Source: Streptomyces sp. DT2A-34
GTDB taxonomy: Bacteria > Actinomycetota > Actinomycetes > Streptomycetales > Streptomycetaceae
DNA: 64,000 nt
NCBI RefSeq assembly: GCF_030499515.1
Contig: NZ_JASTWJ010000002.1
Span: 90,653 to 154,652, forward strand
Reading direction: 5' to 3'
Positions 48,139 to 56,361 of the stretch are shown in pieces. Under the pieces are notes generated by a model, which was not told the origin of the DNA, did no database searches, and saw nothing but the letters and a program-made list of their open reading frames with translations. The position numbers and the translations under genes are program-made. Within the stretch, counting starts at the first letter, position 1. Each line of letters starts with the position of its first letter.

Positions 48139-49703
48139 GCCACGCTCCAGTTCTGCCCGGCCGCGCCAGGCTCGGCCGGCCGGTGCACGGCGGGCGTCCG
48201 GCCCTGAGGGGTGACGGACAGTCGCAGATCGGGCCCGACCAGGCGTCCTTCGGCCAGGTCGACGGTGACGGTTGTGTCGGGGCGGCCGGGCCTGACCGTC
48301 ACCTCCAGGCCGGCCTCGTCGACGGCGGCCCGCCCCATCCCGTCCTGCGGGCGGTAGCGGCTGAGAGCGACCTCGACGGCATTGAGCAGGATCACAGCCG
48401 CTTCGAAGGGCAGTTGGGCGACGTATTCGAGGCCGACTTCACCGTCGGTGGCCAGCTGCGCGGCGAGACGGCGGCGGCGCTGTGCGGCCGCCTGTGCCTG
48501 GGCATGGGCGGCGGCCCGGTCGGCGGTGGTGTCGGGCACTTTGCGGGGCCGTCCGGTGGCCGGTCCGTGCCGTTCGTGTTCCCGCAAGGTCACCTCGACC
48601 TGGTGACGGCCGATGCCGGCCCGGGCGGGAGTGCCGTGGGCGACGTCCTCCTCGCCGGCGCCGATGACCGCGTGCCAGGCGGGCCAGTCCCCGAACGCGG
48701 CCGCGTACACGCGGCGGGCCTCGGCGTCGTCCGGCTGGCTGTACAGGCTGTAGGCCAGTGCGCGGAAATCGACGCCGAGGTCGCTGCCGCGTCGGCGGGC
48801 CATGTAGCGGCGGTCGATGGCGACCAGCAGTGTGTGCACGGCCCCGCTGGCCGAGTCGATCAGCCGGTGCACTGTGCCGTCCGGTTTGAACCAGGCCTCC
48901 AGGTCGTTCAGGCGGCGGATGCGTTCGTCGATCCAGTGCTGCTGGTCGGCGACGTCGAGGAGTCCGGCGTGCTCGACGGCGGCCTCCACGGTGCGGGCGA
49001 ATCCGGCCAAGCGCAGCTCGGCAAGGGCCGTCTCGACTCGTGGCAGGCCGCGCCCGTATTCGCGGGGGAACTGGCGCAGTGCCTCCACGACGCGGTCGCG
49101 GTTCTCGCCGAACACGTCGTTGTCGGTCACGTCGGACTGCACCATCTTCGCCAGTGCCGCGTAGAAGTCGGCCGTCACCCGCTGCAGTTCGTCGATGCGG
49201 GTGCGTACGTCCTCCAGGTCGCCCGGCAGCCGGCCGTGATCATCCTTCAGGTGATCGAGGATCTCCCGAAGCGTGTCCTGAACCCCGTCCAGAAGACGGC
49301 TGGGCAGTTGCAGGGCGCGCACCACGTCGACGACCGCAGTGCGTACGGCGGCCACGATGCCGCGTCCCCGCTGGGTCAGCGCCCACGCCTCCTCACGCGC
49401 CGACAGGCCCTGCAAGCTACGCAGCGGGGCCGCGTAGTCGTGAAACGGCTCAGCAAACTGCCAATTCAGCAACTGGTCCAGCAAGGCGCGCAGTTCAGTT
49501 TCCGGCAACGGGTCGTGGTAGCCGACCGCCTTCAACTGGGCGGTGATGTCGGACAACGTCGCCATCGGCCCCCGTGTGGACAGCTCTTCCAGGGCGGCCA
49601 GCGTGGCAAGGTAGCGCTCCTTCACGAGGCCCTCGGGTATCCCGAACACGTACCAGTCCCCCGGTACGACCTCCTGCCACCACATCCGCGAACGCAACAC
49701 CAT
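48135..49703 (-). CDS. DUF2397-type (TIGR02677-like) cassette protein
   Basis: First gene of the cassette. The frame is open to 49907; I take the ATG at 49703 (MVLRSRMWWQEVVPGDWYVF), but the next ATG (MWWQEV) is also possible. Features include a winged-helix-like start (KERYLATLAALEELSTRG), a central kleisin-like helical region (TRIDELQRVTADFYAALAKM, ENRDRVVEALRQF) and a C-terminal segment that ends SVTPQGRTPAVHRPAEPG. It matches the DUF2397 family, the kleisin-like subunit of the four-gene SMC cassette related to Wadjet/JetABCD. It is the only intact member here. Confidence 0.75.
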   Translation of the reverse strand: MVLRSRMWWQEVVPGDWYVFGIPEGLVKERYLATLAALEELSTRGPMATLSDITAQLKAVGYHDPLPETELRALLDQLLNWQFAEPFHDYAAPLRSLQGLSAREEAWALTQRGRGIVAAVRTAVVDVVRALQLPSRLLDGVQDTLREILDHLKDDHGRLPGDLEDVRTRIDELQRVTADFYAALAKMVQSDVTDNDVFGENRDRVVEALRQFPREYGRGLPRVETALAELRLAGFARTVEAAVEHAGLLDVADQQHWIDERIRRLNDLEAWFKPDGTVHRLIDSASGAVHTLLVAIDRRYMARRRGSDLGVDFRALAYSLYSQPDDAEARRVYAAAFGDWPAWHAVIGAGEEDVAHGTPARAGIGRHQVEVTLREHERHGPATGRPRKVPDTTADRAAAHAQAQAAAQRRRRLAAQLATDGEVGLEYVAQLPFEAAVILLNAVEVALSRYRPQDGMGRAAVDEAGLEVTVRPGRPDTTVTVDLAEGRLVGPDLRLSVTPQGRTPAVHRPAEPGAAGQNWSVA

Positions 49704-50238
49704 CTCCCCCTGCAGACGACGGCACCATGGCGTCTCGGCGAAGCGGACGGGCAAAAACCGGTGCCGCTTCCCTTTTCCGAGCCGTATGTGAAAGCTAGCC
49801 GCCGCCACTGACAACGCCCGCTGTATTCCCGGGAATTCGAGGGGAGTCGACCACTCGTCAATGACTTGAATCAGTGCCCAAGCACCATTGCAGGGGCACT
49901 GATTCAAGCGGGAGAACGGACGTGTTCGTCTCGCCTACCACGAGGAGGAAGAAGCTCAGAAGAAACCATCTGAGCTGCGGAAACGAAAGCTTTCGACATG
50001 ATCGCGGCCCACAGGACCAACCATCCGGAGCGCCAAGGATCAGCGACAGTTCACTTGCCGGCATCAGCCGAAATCAAGTCAGTTCCTCATGAGAGACGCG
50101 CCGCATCCGCGCAAGATACCGAACACGCATTCACAGCGACGCATTTCGCATATACGTTCGGGCTCTCTATTTGGCTGAGCAAGACAGCTTCGCAAGACTC
50201 AGTCACAGGTCCGAGGCGCGCGGGGTGTTCGGGGACGC
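49704..50238. other. Gap with an inverted repeat upstream of the SMC cassette
   Basis: About 535 bases between the cassette and tpg. No supported gene. A 15-bp inverted repeat (49865-49908) is listed separately, and a purine-rich, relatively AT-rich stretch covers 49920-50060. Confidence 0.45.
49865..49908. repeat. 15-bp perfect inverted repeat, 14-base spacer
   Basis: CTTGAATCAGTGCCC (49865-49879) is repeated in inverse at 49894-49908. It lies about 160 bases upstream of the chosen cassette start. It could be an operator for a dimeric repressor, a leader hairpin or a terminator. It has lower GC than its surroundings. Confidence 0.6.
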
Positions 50239-50796
50239 CTACAGCTCGAACTCCAGGTGCATGATGTCGGTGAAGCGCACCTCCTCCAGCTGGCCGGCGC
50301 GGCGGCCGCCGTCTTGGAAGTACACCTCCTTGAGCGCTTCGGCGGCGATCTCCTGCAGATGCTGGTCGGTGGCGCCCTGCTCCTGGGCCTCGAAGAAGCG
50401 GGCTGCGTATTGGGGTGGCAGCGCCACGGTCAGGTGACGGAGCCGGTCCTCGTCAGTGGTGCCGACCGGCGCTTTGTAGCCGATCCGGGCGCGGGTGTCG
50501 ATGACGATGCCGCCGGTGGTCGCCGCCTTCTGCCGCGCCTGGGCGCGGATCTGCGGCTGCCACCGTGCCTTGACCTCGCGCTCCAGGCGGGCGGCGAGCT
50601 GCGGGCGGGGCTTCTTGGCCTCGTCCTTGACGTACCGCTCCACCTGGCGCTGGGACATTGCGAGCAGTTCGGCGACCGCCTTGGTGCCCTTGAGCTGCTT
50701 GACCAGGTACCGCATCTGAGCACCCGCGCGTTTGGGGGCCGGGCGGGTGAACGCCTTCTGCACCGCCTTGTCCAGGCCGTCCCCGAACAGGGTCAT
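50239..50796 (-). CDS. tpg: Tpg telomere-terminal protein
   Basis: The 185-residue product begins MTLFGDGLDKAVQKAFTRPA. Its size and sequence match terminal proteins of linear Streptomyces replicons: a basic N-terminal HTH (KGTKAVAELLAMSQRQVERY), a helical middle rich in Arg/Lys (ARLEREVKARWQPQIRAQAR) and an acidic C-terminal end. Tpg is covalently joined to the 5' telomere ends and primes end-patching synthesis. It starts 12 bases downstream of the tap stop on the same strand, the standard tap-tpg operon. Confidence 0.92.
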   Translation of the reverse strand: MTLFGDGLDKAVQKAFTRPAPKRAGAQMRYLVKQLKGTKAVAELLAMSQRQVERYVKDEAKKPRPQLAARLEREVKARWQPQIRAQARQKAATTGGIVIDTRARIGYKAPVGTTDEDRLRHLTVALPPQYAARFFEAQEQGATDQHLQEIAAEALKEVYFQDGGRRAGQLEEVRFTDIMHLEFEL

Positions 50797-50808
50797 CGTC
50801 GCTCTCTC

Positions 50809-53061
50809 CTACTCTCCGTTGTCGACGTCGGTGACGGTGCCGTCCTTGATGTACCGGGCGAGGTTGAGCTCCGGGGCGTTGAACCGCTCGCGGACCTCTT
50901 CGCCCCACAGCACGCTCTGGGTGCCCTCGTGCTTGACCAGGCCCGGGTTGATGCCGAGCTTGAAGCCGCCGGGCAGCGGCTTGCCGTCCCGGTAGGGAAG
51001 GAAGTCCAGCGGGCTGTCGCCGTTGGCCGCGTACACGACGCAGTCGGAGAGGATCGCCACCGGGTACTGTCCGGTGAACGCCGCGTGCTTGACGATCTTC
51101 CGGTGCAGGTTGATCCGCGTGCGGGAGATGACCGCTGCACGGATGTCCGGCCGCCACGTCGGGCGGGACAGCGCCCGCCATGGCTGCCCGGGCTTCCAGC
51201 CCTCGCCCCGGGGGCGTTCGCGCAGCTTGCCGAGGCCGCCCTTGACCGTCGCCTTGATCGCCGAGACGGCGATCGCCAGCTGCGGGTCGCGCTCCTTGTA
51301 GCCGTCCATGGCTTCCAGGAAGTCGGCTGGGGACAGGTCGGCGTCGACGCCGAGGTCGGCCATCGTGGCGAGGTAGGCGTCGCGCAGGCGGTTGTACCAG
51401 GCGTCGAGGTAGCGGCCGTTGTCGTACCGCACGTATGCCTCGAGCGGCGCGACGTCGTAGCCGAGTTCCACCGCGTACGCCACCGTCGGCGTCGCGTACC
51501 AGGCCGGTCCTTCGGGGCGCTCGCCCTTCGGCGTGAACGGGCTGGGCAGCAGGCCGGCGTCCAGGTCCGTCCACTTGTCCTTGGCGACCTTCACGCGGGA
51601 CAGGTCGACGTGGGACAGGTCGACCAGCCAGCTTCCAGGGAGCTTCGGGTCGAACACCGGCTGCTTGACATGCGTCGGCTCGCCGAGGCCGAGGATCAGC
51701 CCGTTGGCGCCTGCGGCGAAGGCCATGTTGACGTCGATGCCGACGAGGTTGCGGCGCATGCATTCGTCGTCGGTGAGCGGGCGCGCCCAGTCGTAGGCCT
51801 CCTCGAGCAGCTTCTCCGCCGGTCCGCGGACGTGGAAGCGCGGCAGGTCATTGAGGAGCGGGTGCCCGTCCGGGGCCTCGCAGGGCGCGCAGTCCACCGG
51901 GTGCTCACCCAGTGAGCCGGGGTTCTTGCTGTCCGCCTTCCGGAAGCCGCCGGTGGCTTCGTCGCGCACGGCGTAGGTCGGTGGGTGCAGCGCGGTCATC
52001 AGCTCCAGGCCGGTCACGGCGGTGGAGCCGCGCGGCGTCATCACCCTCGACGCGTACACGCCCAGGAGCCGGCCGAGTTCCGCCGCCGGGAGCTGGGCAG
52101 CCTCGCCCCAGTGGCGGGAGTCGAGCGCGTGCCAGGACGGGATGCACAGCTGCACGCAGTTGCGCTCTGAGCCCTGCGCCGGGCGGTAGATCCTCGCCCA
52201 AGGCCCGAAGCCCCTTTTCGTGAGCTTCCAGTCGGCGCGGGCCAGCTGCTTGATGACCTTGTGGCTCTCCGGGATCCGTCCGGCGAGCTTCTCCTCATCG
52301 GTGAGGGCGACCGGCAGGCCGTAGCGCTCCAGCGCGGCCTTGGTGAGCACGATCAGCGGGTCGCCGTCTTTGCCCGGCCCGGACAGCTTTGGCTGCCCGA
52401 GCCTGGCCTCCTTCAGGGTCCAGTCGACCAGGGCCGGGATGGACTTGGCGGGCACGTCCAGGACCAGGCCACCGACGCAATACGCCAGTACGTGGCCGTC
52501 GTCGTCGACGTCGACGACCGCAAGCGGACCGTTGGCGAAGCGTGGATCGGCATTGGCGGGAGTGTTCTCCGGGGCGGCCTTCCGGGCGGCCGGGCGGCGT
52601 GACGTCGACGACGGTCTGGTGATGCGCGGCGGACGTGATGCGGCGGCCGAAGCAGCGGTGGTGGCGGTGGGGCGGGGTTCGGTGTTTTCGGAAGCAGCCA
52701 TGGTCACGGCCTCGGAGGCCGGGGCTGTGGACAGAGTCCGCGCTTCCGGAGCGGGGGCGGGGGTGCTCGCGGACGTCGCGGGAGCGGCCGTGTCGTGTAC
52801 CGGGGTTGTGGCGCTGGGATCGGCAGGGTAGAGCTCCACGAGCTTGCTGAGCAGGCGTGCGTACGCGTCACGCTCGGGGGGCCGGGGCTCCGTCTTGCCT
52901 GACTCCCAGGCACTGACGGTCGCCCGACGCACCTGCAGGGCCTCAGCCACTTCGTCCAGTGTGAAGCCGTGGGCCTGACGCAGCCGCTTGCGCTCCGCCG
53001 GTGGCGGAAGCACGGCACGGGACGCGATCAGCGCGTCGACCCGATCGAACAACTCGGGCAT
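50809..53061 (-). CDS. tap: Tap telomere-associated protein
   Basis: The start is the ATG at 53061 with AGGAGG upstream (AGGAGGTGTTTC then ATG); the product is 750 residues, the normal Tap length. The N-terminus is an XRE-type HTH (ERKRLRQAHGFTLDEVAEAL, then VRRATVSAWESGKTEPRPPE), followed by a Pro/Ala/Thr-rich linker and the large conserved core (GPLAVVDVDDDGHVLAYCVG, RNLVGIDVNMAFAAGANGLI, FLEAMDGYKERDPQLAIAVS). The IDVNMAF and late Asp-containing strands resemble polymerase-type catalytic motifs. Tap binds the folded 3' overhang at telomeres and recruits Tpg. The HTH suggests autoregulation. Confidence 0.93.
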   Translation of the reverse strand: MPELFDRVDALIASRAVLPPPAERKRLRQAHGFTLDEVAEALQVRRATVSAWESGKTEPRPPERDAYARLLSKLVELYPADPSATTPVHDTAAPATSASTPAPAPEARTLSTAPASEAVTMAASENTEPRPTATTAASAAASRPPRITRPSSTSRRPAARKAAPENTPANADPRFANGPLAVVDVDDDGHVLAYCVGGLVLDVPAKSIPALVDWTLKEARLGQPKLSGPGKDGDPLIVLTKAALERYGLPVALTDEEKLAGRIPESHKVIKQLARADWKLTKRGFGPWARIYRPAQGSERNCVQLCIPSWHALDSRHWGEAAQLPAAELGRLLGVYASRVMTPRGSTAVTGLELMTALHPPTYAVRDEATGGFRKADSKNPGSLGEHPVDCAPCEAPDGHPLLNDLPRFHVRGPAEKLLEEAYDWARPLTDDECMRRNLVGIDVNMAFAAGANGLILGLGEPTHVKQPVFDPKLPGSWLVDLSHVDLSRVKVAKDKWTDLDAGLLPSPFTPKGERPEGPAWYATPTVAYAVELGYDVAPLEAYVRYDNGRYLDAWYNRLRDAYLATMADLGVDADLSPADFLEAMDGYKERDPQLAIAVSAIKATVKGGLGKLRERPRGEGWKPGQPWRALSRPTWRPDIRAAVISRTRINLHRKIVKHAAFTGQYPVAILSDCVVYAANGDSPLDFLPYRDGKPLPGGFKLGINPGLVKHEGTQSVLWGEEVRERFNAPELNLARYIKDGTVTDVDNGE

Positions 53062-53256
53062 GAAACACCTCCTGTGCCTCAACCATAGTCTGAAGCGCAT
53101 GTTTTGCGTACTAATAGCGTACGACCAGCGTGCGGAGCCTTTTGGCGGGTGACTCGACGTAAGCCACTTGAAGCCCGTACGAGGGGTCCAGAAGAGGACG
53201 TCCTGTTCAAGATCAAGTGAGCTGCGGCGTCTTTCGCCCGAGCGGCTGTCGCACAC

Positions 53257-54342
53257 TCACGATCGCGCTCCTCCCTCATCCGTATCGCCCGGAGCGGCCG
53301 TGTCGTACTGGCGGTTGGCGTCGTGGACTCCCCTTCCGAGCGCGAGGGTCCAGTGCAGGTCTCCCGAGTGCGGGCAGGCCTGCCATGACCTGAGCAGCCC
53401 GGTTGCTGCCAGTTGGTCGAGCAAGGTGGGCAGTTGCGCAAGCGGGAGGCCGCAGGCGCGCGCCATCTGGTCGAGCCCGCTCAGGCCACTGCCGGCCTGC
53501 GGTTCGGCGTTCGCTGTGAGGTAGGCGCTCGCCAGTTGCGGCAGCGGTCCGGTTGTTCCTGCTGTCGAGGAGGAGCTGGCACGCAGTGCCCAGTCCGCGG
53601 CGCGCATCCGGTCGGGGCGGGCCGGGGCTTGGCCGAGCAGCGTGGCGTCCAGTAGTTCGGCAACGACCTCGTTGGCCGCGGTCGCGGGGATGATGCGCAG
53701 CCATCGTGCGTGCTCCAGCTCGCGCCATGGGTCCTGGACGGCGTTGAGGCGGAGGCTGCGCAGCACGCCGTTGGGCAGCCGGACGTGCATTCCGATGTTC
53801 ACGCGGAGCGCGCACTGCAGCGCGAGCAGGCGCGCGGCGGCCGAAGTGCTGACTGGAAGGGCAGCGGCCAGGTAGCTGAGGATTTCACGTACCCGGACCT
53901 GTTCGCCGGGCCCCTTGGGGCGGCGTCTGCGCCGCCGGGCGGTTGTCGGGTGCAGCGGTACGTGGGCGAGGACGGTGTCGGGCACTACGGCGGCCTGTGC
54001 TGTTGCTGCGGCGCAGGCGCTGCATGCGTCGGCGAGCCGCCATAGTCGTCCGCCGTGTTCGCGTTTGAGGAGGAGGCGGATGGGGCCGGCGCAGCCGCGG
54101 TGGCGGGGGTGCCAGTGGCAGCCGCGTTCATGACATTGGCAGATCCGTAGGTGCGAGGGGAGGAGGTTGCCGCGTGCGTGCCGTGCGAGGTGGGCGAGGG
54201 CGGCTGCGCGTGCGGCGGCTGCGGTGATCTGCCCGCTGGTGTGCGGGCATTGCCGGCATACGAGAGCAAGCCCACCGGCGTGCGGGCGCAGTTCCACGGT
54301 CCAGGCGCATGGTGTCGTCGGACATGCTAGGCGCAGCCTCAT
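53257..54342 (-). CDS. Cys-rich hypothetical protein (361 aa)
   Basis: The start is the ATG at 54342 with AAGGAGG about 11 bases upstream; the frame continues upstream but through the regulatory palindromes. The N-terminal half has several Cys/His clusters (CPTTPC, CRQCPHTS, CQCHERGCHWHPRHRGC, CSACAA) that could bind two or three zinc ions; the C-terminal half is helical (SYLAAALPVSTSAAARLLAL, LNAVQDPWRELEHARWLRI). The layout of zinc knuckles followed by an HTH-like region is compatible with a DNA-binding role. No named family. It diverges from the HTH gene at 54509. Confidence 0.65.
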   Translation of the reverse strand: MRLRLACPTTPCAWTVELRPHAGGLALVCRQCPHTSGQITAAAARAAALAHLARHARGNLLPSHLRICQCHERGCHWHPRHRGCAGPIRLLLKREHGGRLWRLADACSACAAATAQAAVVPDTVLAHVPLHPTTARRRRRRPKGPGEQVRVREILSYLAAALPVSTSAAARLLALQCALRVNIGMHVRLPNGVLRSLRLNAVQDPWRELEHARWLRIIPATAANEVVAELLDATLLGQAPARPDRMRAADWALRASSSSTAGTTGPLPQLASAYLTANAEPQAGSGLSGLDQMARACGLPLAQLPTLLDQLAATGLLRSWQACPHSGDLHWTLALGRGVHDANRQYDTAAPGDTDEGGARS

Positions 54343-54411
54343 AGGCGCGTGTTCCTCCTTGCCACGTCCGCGCCGGTCCCGTTCTTGGGTATGGGGACGA
54401 CCGCCCACCGT

Positions 54412-54494
54412 AGTGCAGACCTCTGCCCTCTCGCGTGCGTCGCCACCTGGGAAAATAGGGCAGAGGTATGCACTGGCAGTGCAGGGGTCTGCAC
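54412..54494. promoter_or_regulatory. Three palindromic operator-like sites between divergent genes
   Basis: Site 1 (54412-54429, AGTGCAGACCTCTGCCCT) and site 2 (54457-54474) match in inverse at 17 of 18 positions. Site 3 (54479-54494) is GTGCAG-GGGT-CTGCAC. All share a TGCAGA-CC-TCTGC-like core. They lie in the gap between the Cys-rich gene and the HTH gene and are the likely binding sites of the small HTH protein. Confidence 0.6.
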
Positions 54495-54508
54495 CGTCGG
54501 ATGGACGG

Positions 54509-54772
54509 GTGACGATCTTGCCGCCCGATCCGGACCTCACTGCGCTGCGGTTCGAACTCGCGCGCCTGCGGGCCGCGCGCGGGTGGAGCTATGACGAGCT
54601 TGCTTCCCGCAGCGGCCTGGCCAGACGCACCGTCATCGAGATCGAGCAGGGCCGCACCATCGGCACGCTGAAGACCTGGCACGCTCTCGCCCACGCCCTG
54701 AGCACCCCGCTCGACGAGCTCTTCAGGACCCTGTGCCGCGGGCACGACCTGCCCGGCCCGGCCCAAGACTGA
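54509..54772 (+). CDS. Small XRE-family repressor-like protein (87 aa)
   Basis: GTG at 54509, immediately after the palindromic sites. The protein (VTILPPDPDLTALRFELARL) is almost only a helix-turn-helix: LRAARGWSYDELASRSGLAR, RTVIEIEQGRTIGTLKTW, HALAHALSTPLDELFRTL. No ligand-binding domain follows. The size and position suggest an autoregulator that binds the palindromes upstream and controls both divergent genes. Confidence 0.8.
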   Translation: MTILPPDPDLTALRFELARLRAARGWSYDELASRSGLARRTVIEIEQGRTIGTLKTWHALAHALSTPLDELFRTLCRGHDLPGPAQD

Positions 54773-54933
54773 CTCCCCGCCAGAGTGTCTGCCACAGATC
54801 ACCCGAACTGGCGAGACCCGCTCGAACGCGCGATCAAGCATTCGCACTCCAGTCGCACCGTGTGAGGCTGACCGGGCGATCCGGCAGAGCTGCCTGCCGC
54901 GGATCCGGCGTGTTGGCTGACAGGTTCGCCCGC

Positions 54934-55830
54934 ATGCGCTCCACACCTCCTCCCCCGGCCCGGCGCTGGGACGGAAGCCCCCTTGCCCACCACGTACGCC
55001 GTTCCCTGCACGTCTCCCCCGACGGCGTCAGCCGGCTGCTGCGCTGCGGCCAGGGCGACCGGTGCCGCGAGTGCGGCAACCGGATCGAGTGGTACCACCG
55101 CGGCGCCCAGCGGCCCGTCCGTCTCCATCCGCACGAACTTCCGGCCGCCCGGGTGCCCGCCGCGTGCCGCTGGCACGTCAGCTCCGGTGTCGCCTACCCG
55201 GGCGGAGACGGCAGCAGCTGGTGCCGTCTGCCACACGCCGTCGTCTGTCCCACCCGCGACACTCCCCCGCCCCCGCCCGAGCTGACCGGGCTGCGCCGGT
55301 CGCTCGCCGTGAACACCCGCCGCCTGATCGACGCCGGCGCCTTCACCCCTCCCCCGGCCTCCCCCGACAGCCCAGCACCCCAACGGAAGAACTCGGCAGC
55401 CTGCCGCCCGGCCCGCCCCGTCGTGCAGCTGCTGTACGTGCGCTACCTCGCCGCCCGCCCGGTGGACGAGATCCAGTGCATCGCCCAGACCCGGCGCCGT
55501 CACCGCTGCACCAGCACCCTGCTCTCCCTCGATACCCCGGCTGGCACCTGGAAGCTGGTCCCAGCCACCGCGACGAGCGGGCAACTGGCCCTGCCCGCCG
55601 CGGTCATGGCCATCTACGACCTCAGCGCCATCCCGTACGCCGAGCAACTGCGGTGGCGCACCCAGCGCTGCCCGCAGCACGCCGCCATCCCCACGGCCGC
55701 CGACCTGGGGGTGGCCGACTGGGAGCCCTTCGACCCCCTGGCCCACCACGAGCACATCCACAACCGCCTTCCCACCCGCACCCGACGCCCGGGCCCCACC
55801 GGCAGGGCACACGAGGCAGCCCGCCCATGA
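54934..55830 (+). CDS. DUF6083-like zinc-ribbon protein
   Basis: The start is the ATG at 54934. The N-terminal part contains CRECGNRIEWYHRGAQRPVR, LHPHELPAARVPAACRWHVS then SGVAYPGGD and CRLPHAVVCP, matching the streptomycete DUF6083 family, in which a C-x2-C pair and a later C...H...C bind metal. The C-terminal half (VQLLYVRYLAARPVDEIQCI, RRRHRCTSTLLSLDTPAGTW, RWRTQRCPQHAAI) adds further Cys/His residues. The function is unknown; members often lie near HTH genes as here. Its stop overlaps the next ATG. Confidence 0.65.
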   Translation: MRSTPPPPARRWDGSPLAHHVRRSLHVSPDGVSRLLRCGQGDRCRECGNRIEWYHRGAQRPVRLHPHELPAARVPAACRWHVSSGVAYPGGDGSSWCRLPHAVVCPTRDTPPPPPELTGLRRSLAVNTRRLIDAGAFTPPPASPDSPAPQRKNSAACRPARPVVQLLYVRYLAARPVDEIQCIAQTRRRHRCTSTLLSLDTPAGTWKLVPATATSGQLALPAAVMAIYDLSAIPYAEQLRWRTQRCPQHAAIPTAADLGVADWEPFDPLAHHEHIHNRLPTRTRRPGPTGRAHEAARP

Positions 55831-56217
55831 CGTCCTTCCATGCCCTCGAGCTCACCCTGCCCAGACCCGCCACCCAGGGCGAGCTCCAGCACGTCCGGGC
55901 AAGCGTCCGCCCGACCGCGAACGCGGACCATGCGCAGCCCCGGCGCTGCCCTGCGCCGCGGCACCAACTGGGCACGCGGCTGCCGATCGACATCCTGACA
56001 ACGCCGCTACCCCAACCGGCGCGACCGGGTTCTGCTCATCATCGCTCTCGGCCCCCTGAGCCGTTGCGGCCTCCCACCGGACCGCAACAGCCCTGGGCAG
56101 CGGCGGCAGGATGTGCTCGGCCGGTGCGTGGCCGCGGACCTTGCCCAGCAGAGCAGGAACGCGCTCGGCGCCCGGAAAACCGCTCGAGAGTCTGCTCGCC
56201 CACCACAGTGCCGATGA
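55827..56217 (+). pseudogene. Small gene coupled to the DUF6083-like gene, apparently frameshifted
   Basis: The ATG at 55827 overlaps the preceding TGA. The first frame gives MTSFHALELTLPRPATQGEL, then LGTRLPIDILTT. At about 56005 a one-base shift gives YPNRRDRVLLIIALGPLSRC, then QDVLGRCVAADLAQQSRNAL, ending at 56217. I recognise the second half only loosely as a recurring streptomycete hypothetical with a VDVLTTxYP junction. Function unknown. Confidence 0.4.
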
Positions 56218-56361
56218 AGTCCTGGTCTGTACGGCCCGAATCCTCCACAGCCGGTATCACCACTGCATCCCGGCAGCGCTGTTAGCCAGCGCGGGCGCTG
56301 CACCTTGCCGGGACGGCAGCTAACGCCGCAGACCTCACTCATCACTCCTTTCCCCCTTCCG

